From Oscillospiraceae bacterium (GTDB lineage: Bacteria; Bacillota_A; Clostridia; Oscillospirales; Oscillospiraceae), in contig JAFUES010000025.1 of NCBI GenBank assembly GCA_017470325.1, forward strand, positions 1-23,732: 23,732 nt of DNA. Direction: 5' to 3'. This document shows positions 22,943 through 23,732 of the stretch, in pieces. Position 1 is the first letter of the stretch, and every line of letters starts with the position of its first letter. A model generated the notes under the pieces. It had not been told where the DNA came from and searched no databases. It was given only the letters and a program-made list of their open reading frames with translations. The position numbers and the translations under genes were made by a program.

Positions 22943-23501
22943 CTGCGGCCGTTTCGGCACGGAGCCGGTACAGCCATTCCTCTTTTGTGAGCCTCGTGAC
23001 GTGTTCCGTACGGATATCGTCCATCAGCTTCCAGTGGATATCCCTGTTGGTGTGATGGTAAACGAAGCCGCATTTCTCCTGTGCCCGCTTTGACTTTTCG
23101 TTGCTGTCGAAGTACCCGCACCAAAGCGCCGCCAGGTCCAGATCCTCGAAGGCATGGCGGATCAGCTCCCTGACCGCCTCGGGGATCAGGCCCTGCCCCC
23201 AGAAGGGCACGCCGATCCAATAGCCGATCTCCCCCTCGTTGTCCGGCAGGGCAAGATTGCTGCGTTGCCCGACTGTCAGGCCGATGCTCCCGATGGCGCG
23301 GCGATCTTCTTTCAAGCAAACGGCATAGGTCTCCTCCGCCGACAATACGTCCCGGATGATCTGGCGACTGTTTTCCACACTGGTGTGGACCGCCCAGCCG
23401 GCGATGGGTCCCACGTCCGGATCCCTGGCATAGGTGTACAGATCCTCCGCGTCTGATTCCGCCCAGGGTCTCAGGAGCAGACGCTCTGTTTCAAATGTCA
23501 C
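22938..23501 (-). CDS. RimJ/RimL-type GNAT acetyltransferase
   Basis: This protein of about 187 residues starts [13 protein letters not shown], the signature of the RimJ/RimL subgroup, and has the acetyl-CoA site in [18 protein letters not shown] and the closing [15 protein letters not shown] chose the GTG at 23501 because GAGGTG lies nine bases upstream. A GTG four codons earlier (23513) would coincide with the ribosome site. The promoter lies at 23561-23589. It acetylates an unknown amine, possibly a protein N-terminus or a small molecule. Confidence 0.87.
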   Translation of the reverse strand: MTFETERLLLRPWAESDAEDLYTYARDPDVGPIAGWAVHTSVENSRQIIRDVLSAEETYAVCLKEDRRAIGSIGLTVGQRSNLALPDNEGEIGYWIGVPFWGQGLIPEAVRELIRHAFEDLDLAALWCGYFDSNEKSKRAQEKCGFVYHHTNRDIHWKLMDDIRTEHVTRLTKEEWLYRLRAETAAE

Positions 23502-23560
23502 GGTGAATCTCACCTCTTATCTTTATGCGTAGATTGCAGAAAGGTCGAAGTCCTTCTCAC

Positions 23561-23589
23561 GTTATATCAAACCGGTCATGACGATTCAA
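23561..23589 (-). promoter_or_regulatory. promoter of the RimJ/RimL-type gene
   Basis: On the minus strand, -35 TTGAAT (23589-23584), 17-nt spacer, -10 TATAAC (23566-23561), about 60 bases before the start codon. Confidence 0.7.
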
Positions 23590-23606
23590 GCCCTGCATCT
23601 GGTAAG

Positions 23607-23646
23607 ATGAAAGTAGACACTGAAAAAGTGCCTACTTTCATTTTTT
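23607..23646 (+). terminator. terminator hairpin ahead of the right-edge gene
   Basis: ATGAAAGTAG-a-CACT (23607-23621), loop GAAAA, AGTG-c-CTACTTTCAT (23627-23641) followed by a T-run to 23646. It stands 34 bp before a probable transposase gene. Insertion sequences often carry such a hairpin to block transcription entering from outside. Confidence 0.75.
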
Positions 23647-23680
23647 GTTGTAGAATAAGAAACAGGAAAGGAGTGAGGAA

Positions 23681-23732
23681 ATGAGTAAAAAAGGAGTCGC
23701 ACGCAGAAGATGGAGCAAAGAAGAAAAGTTAA
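23681..23732 (+). CDS. start of a probable transposase HTH protein (cut by window edge)
   Basis: The ATG at 23681 follows AAAGGAGTGAGGAA. Seventeen codons are visible: MSKKGVARRRWSKEEKL, basic and ending in the W-S-K-E-E-K pattern seen at the start of IS3-type OrfA helix-turn-helix proteins. The AT-rich composition differs from the GC-rich genes around it, which supports a mobile origin. The rest lies outside the window, so the family is a guess. Confidence 0.5.
   Translation, partial: MSKKGVARRRWSKEEKL

Noticed and set aside
1..23732. CRISPR array
   Set aside because: No series of regularly spaced direct repeats and no Cas genes were seen.

Overview
The window (about 23.7 kb, GC-rich) looks like chromosome from a strictly anaerobic, gut-type Clostridia member, most likely Oscillospiraceae. 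This is inferred from Firmicutes-style AGGAGG ribosome sites and sigma-A promoters, from ferredoxin- and tungsten-type redox enzymes, and from the kinds of families present. I could not run a taxonomic search.

Left part (460-6300, minus strand): one operon encodes two complete ABC importers. Gene order is permease, permease, GlnQ-type ATPase, a double substrate-binding lipoprotein, MetN, MetI. The lipoprotein is the most striking gene. A cysteine/polar-amino-acid binding domain (SBP_bac_3, CjaA-like) is fused in one chain to a MetQ/NlpA methionine-binding domain, so one anchored protein appears to serve both transporters. The operon is preceded by a sigma-A promoter, a 32-residue leader peptide unusually rich in Met and Cys codons, a possible 10-bp antiterminator pairing and a strong intrinsic terminator. 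This is the layout of a classical ribosome-mediated attenuator and points to control by cysteine/methionine supply. I regard this leader plus fused importer as the best candidate for an undescribed system here.

Middle part (6449-16231): a small zinc-ribbon protein, two aldo/keto reductases (one with a C-terminal double Fe-S region), a CoA-pyrophosphatase-like Nudix hydrolase, a membrane-anchored type-B carboxylesterase, a single-domain Old Yellow Enzyme with a small membrane protein, a six-TM XRE regulator, a Lar-like zinc-ribbon protein, a metallophosphoesterase and a GNAT acetyltransferase. Many units have a readable promoter or a strong hairpin terminator.

Right part (16198-22850, minus strand): a tightly packed six-gene redox operon: FadH/BaiCD-type flavin/Fe-S ene-reductase, short-chain dehydrogenase, tocopherol-cyclase-like (lipocalin/CrtC-type) protein, tungsten aldehyde ferredoxin oxidoreductase, 2[4Fe-4S] ferredoxin and a MoaD/ThiS-like protein ending in Gly-Gly. 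A perfect-spacing promoter lies upstream and a terminator downstream. The set suggests ferredoxin-linked reduction or rearrangement of a hydrophobic, perhaps polycyclic or isoprenoid, compound. The substrate is not readable from sequence.

Edges: the left edge has what may be the last codons of a gene, then a structured palindromic element. The right edge has a RimJ/RimL-type acetyltransferase and the start of a probable transposase-type HTH gene behind a terminator hairpin.
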